Of a stretch of 64,000 bases of DNA, positions 61,028 to 64,000 are shown one piece after another. The notes beneath the pieces are model-generated. The model was not told where the DNA came from. It searched no databases and saw nothing but the letters and a program-made list of their open reading frames with translations. Positions within the stretch are counted from its first letter, which is position 1; every line of letters starts with the position of its first letter. This DNA is from Candidatus Enterococcus murrayae (GTDB lineage Bacteria > Bacillota > Bacilli > Lactobacillales > Enterococcaceae), in the NCBI RefSeq assembly GCF_017315985.1, contig NZ_JAFLVR010000004.1, forward strand, positions 110,573-174,572, in the 5' to 3' direction. The position numbers and the translations under genes were made by a program.

Positions 61028-61546
61028 TTAATTTTTGACATGAATCGTAATTTTAGCCGCAACCTCACCTTTCTTTTCTTTCGTTTTATCATCATATAAA
61101 GAAAACTTAGCCGTCGCCGGATAGTCTCCCTTCGATAATTTCTCCTCTAATTTTGCTTCTTTGACTTCATAGCCTGGTTGAATCGCTCCAGAAGTATAAA
61201 TTAAATCTCCAGTATCGTTTCGTGTGATCTCGACATTGACTGGATAGGCATTATGCGCTGGATTTTGAATGATCAGTTCGCCTGCTTTATCACCGGCTTC
61301 AAACGTAGCTTCCGGTGCAATCACCATATTGAATTTGCTGTGGTCGACCTTTTGCTGAGCCATTTTTTTCAATTCAGCATCACTGATTTCCTTAGCGTCT
61401 TTATTATCTGGTAAGAAATCACCGCTGATCATAGAGACGGGCTTTGGCGCTTCTCGAGTAAGAAAATAGGCGCCTATTCCACCTAAAGCCAATAATAGTA
61501 ATAAAACTATTAGCCATTTTCTTTTGTTTTTTTGTTTTTCTTCCAT
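61028..61546 (-). CDS. Membrane-anchored Ig-like protein of the WxL-like locus
   Basis: 172 residues. A short Lys/Arg-rich cytosolic start is followed by one membrane helix (about 10-28) and an extracytoplasmic part with an Ig-like beta domain (about 70-172: FNMVIAPEATFEAGDKAGELIIQNPAHNAYPVNVEITRND, ending AAKITIHVKN). The family is not known to me. In WxL loci a DUF916-type protein usually takes this place. This protein is shorter and different. ATG 61546 follows AAAGGA. The upstream gene ends 6 bp before it. Confidence 0.65.
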   Translation of the reverse strand: MEEKQKNKRKWLIVLLLLLALGGIGAYFLTREAPKPVSMISGDFLPDNKDAKEISDAELKKMAQQKVDHSKFNMVIAPEATFEAGDKAGELIIQNPAHNAYPVNVEITRNDTGDLIYTSGAIQPGYEVKEAKLEEKLSKGDYPATAKFSLYDDKTKEKKGEVAAKITIHVKN

Positions 61547-61552
61547 CAATTT

Positions 61553-63661
61553 TTATTCCTTTCTTGCAGCAGTCAATGTCAACCGATATTGAACCTGTTG
61601 GGCTTTTTTTACTTCTCCATAGTACTTGCCCGAAAAGCCCATGGTCGTTGAAGCATTCCCTGCTAATTCAGCAAATGACAACGGAGACTCATGGAGCTGC
61701 TCAGTCAATGCCCCTAAACTTCTGTTTCCTTCTGTCAGGTTCAAAAATAAATCTTTTTGATTTGTTTCATCCTCTTCCTGTAATAAACGAATGCCGGCCG
61801 GATTTGACAGCTCTTGAATATCCGTAGCTTGGATCGCCACCGCAAAGGAGCTGTGGTTATCGATTGAATACGTATTTGCAGGAATGACTGCCTGCTGTCC
61901 AGCTTTCTTTTCAGTGTAAAAGGCTGCTTCAATTGGAAAGCTGACATTGATCATTTCTTGCTGTGTTTTAAACGGCACCTCCAACCAATCACTTGATTGA
62001 CTATCCGGATCACAAACGATTCGAACATAAAGCCAATAATCCGTTCTTTCCTTAAGATTCGAAAACGTCCCTTTATCAGTTAGATTGGAAAACGACTGCT
62101 GCTCGATCAGTCCTGTCTCGTCATTCGCAGGATCAGCAACTTTTTTTGAATACAGTTTAAACTCCATACCGCTAACCATTTCATCATTGTTGTTCAACTG
62201 ATACTCTTTTAGCTGAAAGCTTGCTTCATTGACCTGTATATCCTGACTCACATCCAGCAGTTCTACTGGTGGATTTAACCGTGTCAAACTTATTCTGTTA
62301 GTATTTTTCAATGCTGTTTTTTCAGCAGCTGTAAAATCCGGCGTATTCGTCTGAACAGATCGAGAGATATCAGTAGAAGCAATATGCCAAGTTCCAGCAT
62401 CTAGCTGTGAGGTCAACGAAGTATCCTCTGTCATTACACCGTATCCCCGCGTCCTCTCACTAAATGGCGCATAGATAAATTTATTCGTTCCTCCTACAAA
62501 GCCTATGGGATTATAGGTAGTTCCAGGCTTTCCTTGAAAAGTAATTTGTTGTGCATTATCAATTTCAAAGGTTGAATTTGCACCGACTGACCGATTAAAA
62601 ACGGACTCACTATCACTGATTGAGAAATGTCCGATTGAATCAGGAAGAAATTTAAACATACTGCCATTTGCTATTTTGATGCTGTTTGGATAACTGATCG
62701 AAAACTCTGCACCCTCACCAACTGTTAAAAACGCCGGCTTATTAAAGTAATAGAAATCCCCTTTTGCTGAATTCGTTCCTTTTACTGAAAGCTTTGAGTT
62801 ATTATCCAATGTGATCACACCATTATTTGCTCCATCAGAGTAAATGAAATTGTGGTTCGAGGTAATATCGACCTCGGCTTCTTCTCCTACTGTGATGCTA
62901 GCAGGATTTGCAGGCATCCATACACTGCCTAAAGCATCGCTTGTATTTTGGACGATCGTCGTATGACTGCCTGCTGTAAACTCAAGATTATTGGTTTCAG
63001 CAAACTCTTGACCATTAGCTGTAGAGCCGTCTGGATTTTGCTGCATAAATTGATTCGTTCCATAAAAGTAAATCTTGCTATTGAGATTTCTTAGGTAAAA
63101 AGGCTGTGCACTTTGATTCGAATAATAATTAACGTTTTCAATATGTAATTGAACAGCAGCACTACTTTGCATAATTCCATAAAGTCCCAAAGCAGGTACC
63201 GTATAATCTGTTGAACCAAACGTCATATTCTGCAATCTAATCGTTAACCCGCCAACGGTTGTATACAGTCCTTTATTTGAATTTAGATTCCCGCCGTTAT
63301 AGGAAATCTGGCGATTGTTTCCATCAATAGTCACATCTCCTGTAATTGGAATAGCGGTATTCCCAAAATCAAAAATTTCTGTAGAATCAGCAAGCTTTAT
63401 GTATGGCTCTTTATTTTTTAGTGCTGTCTGCAACTCACTAACAGTAGAAACAATCAGCCATGCTTCCTCGTACTTTTGATTCTCAATAACAATCTCATTA
63501 TTCTCAGTTACACTTGCTTGCGTTGAAGAGCTTTCTTGAGTATTTTCTGGTTCCACAACTTCAATGTCTGCTGGCTCAGCTTGTACAGGAGATTCCAAAG
63601 AACAAACACTAAAAACCATAAAGAAAAAGATCAAAATAATATGTAATTTGTATTTATTCAT
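61553..63661 (-). CDS. Large secreted adhesin-like protein: pectate-lyase-like domain plus WxL-like C-terminus
   Basis: 702 residues. The signal peptide (about 1-29, VQAEP) is followed by an acidic/Ser-rich linker. A parallel beta-helix resembling the pectate-lyase-like adhesive domain comes next (about 80-330: VTIDGNNRQISYNGG, LTIRLQNMTFGS, VGEGAEFSISYPN). Fibronectin-like strands (about 480-580) follow, then a final domain INVSFPIEAAFYTEKKAGQ...IDNHSSFAVAIQATDIQ that parallels the 60365 protein. No LPXTG or lipobox is present. The start is ATG 63661 with GGGG upstream. The 5' region to 64000 holds no gene I can support. Confidence 0.7.
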   Translation of the reverse strand: MNKYKLHIILIFFFMVFSVCSLESPVQAEPADIEVVEPENTQESSSTQASVTENNEIVIENQKYEEAWLIVSTVSELQTALKNKEPYIKLADSTEIFDFGNTAIPITGDVTIDGNNRQISYNGGNLNSNKGLYTTVGGLTIRLQNMTFGSTDYTVPALGLYGIMQSSAAVQLHIENVNYYSNQSAQPFYLRNLNSKIYFYGTNQFMQQNPDGSTANGQEFAETNNLEFTAGSHTTIVQNTSDALGSVWMPANPASITVGEEAEVDITSNHNFIYSDGANNGVITLDNNSKLSVKGTNSAKGDFYYFNKPAFLTVGEGAEFSISYPNSIKIANGSMFKFLPDSIGHFSISDSESVFNRSVGANSTFEIDNAQQITFQGKPGTTYNPIGFVGGTNKFIYAPFSERTRGYGVMTEDTSLTSQLDAGTWHIASTDISRSVQTNTPDFTAAEKTALKNTNRISLTRLNPPVELLDVSQDIQVNEASFQLKEYQLNNNDEMVSGMEFKLYSKKVADPANDETGLIEQQSFSNLTDKGTFSNLKERTDYWLYVRIVCDPDSQSSDWLEVPFKTQQEMINVSFPIEAAFYTEKKAGQQAVIPANTYSIDNHSSFAVAIQATDIQELSNPAGIRLLQEEDETNQKDLFLNLTEGNRSLGALTEQLHESPLSFAELAGNASTTMGFSGKYYGEVKKAQQVQYRLTLTAARKE

Positions 63662-64000
63662 TACTATCAACCCCAAACTCATTAAAAATCCGGCAACAAT
63701 AACAATATAAAATAAGAATAACGATATAACAAATCCAAAAAAAATAAAAATGTAAAATAACTAACGTTGCTGAAACCCGATACATAATTCATTAATTTCC
63801 GCCAATACATATTATTAAATAATGATTATAATTAGATTTGCCCAATATTTTTTAAGTTTTTTTTAAGTAAGAAGCTTGGTTTGTGCCTTTTTTGTGAAAA
63901 TCTGACCTTTTTCAATTTTTTTCATCCTGCTTTTTTTATCATTCAGCTTCACCAAAAATTATTTTGAAGTAATTTGATTAAATGTTAGCGGATTAAATAT

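Noticed and set aside
63662..64000. Possible small membrane peptide (about 36 codons) upstream of the 702-residue adhesin
   Set aside because: No ribosome binding site. The hydrophobic translation is expected from the T-rich sequence.

Overview
The window is a low-GC Gram-positive chromosome segment, most likely from Enterococcus or a close relative in the Lactobacillales. The signs are consistently strong AGGAGG-type ribosome binding sites, several TTG starts with good ribosome binding sites, an AmaP/DUF2273/Asp23 (Gls24-type) stress cluster, LPKTG sortase signals, a mannose-class PTS, T-box and Mn2+ (yybP-ykoY) riboswitches, and compact U-run terminators. I see no transposase, integrase, rRNA, tRNA or CRISPR array. 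It reads as ordinary chromosome with short accessory operons.

Layout. 0-8.6 kb: VanZ-like and DUF4097 envelope proteins, an aromatic acid exporter family protein, DUF441, an AarF/UbiB-like kinase, the AmaP/DUF2273/Asp23 cluster, a P1-family peptidase and a nucleoid-associated protein. 8.6-16 kb: a T-box-controlled threonyl-tRNA synthetase whose editing-site residues are all replaced, an orphan FtsX-type permease, and a UPF0210/ACT-domain pair. 16-26 kb: nitroreductase, cyclase-family hydrolase, quinone oxidoreductase, fructose-6-phosphate aldolase with a SorC regulator, two free-standing tRNA-editing-type proteins (YbaK and B3/B4), UPF0173, a threonine aldolase-like enzyme and a PucR regulator. 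26-36.7 kb: a divergent ClpP paralogue, two related APC permeases, DUF554, GNAT, a methyltransferase, an M42 peptidase, and a P-type ATPase behind a Mn2+ riboswitch. 36.7-40.5 kb: a cystathionine lyase/synthase and polar amino acid (probably cystine) ABC transporter operon. 40.5-50.3 kb: dapB, two unknown proteins, and a GntR-controlled PTS operon carrying three cupin/isomerase-type enzymes. 50.3-56.9 kb: small membrane proteins, a 2-hydroxyacyl-CoA dehydratase-type enzyme with its activase, TerC, AraC/DUF2000 and an AlkC/AlkD-like protein. 56.9-64 kb: cell-surface genes (an Ig-like LPKTG protein and a four-gene WxL-like locus) with galE between them.

The most striking observation is the leader of the cystathionine/cystine operon (40104-40440, minus strand). 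A consensus promoter is followed by a 32-codon reading frame with three consecutive Cys codons, a strong intrinsic terminator, then a second 11-codon reading frame ([11 protein letters not shown]) that also has three consecutive Cys codons and ends 20 nt before the structural gene. This looks like a two-stage, ribosome-sensed cysteine attenuator controlling sulfur amino acid uptake and metabolism. Other regulated leaders are the Thr T-box, the Mn2+ riboswitch, a long leader with small reading frames ahead of the dehydratase operon, and a Leu-rich short reading frame ahead of the first APC permease.
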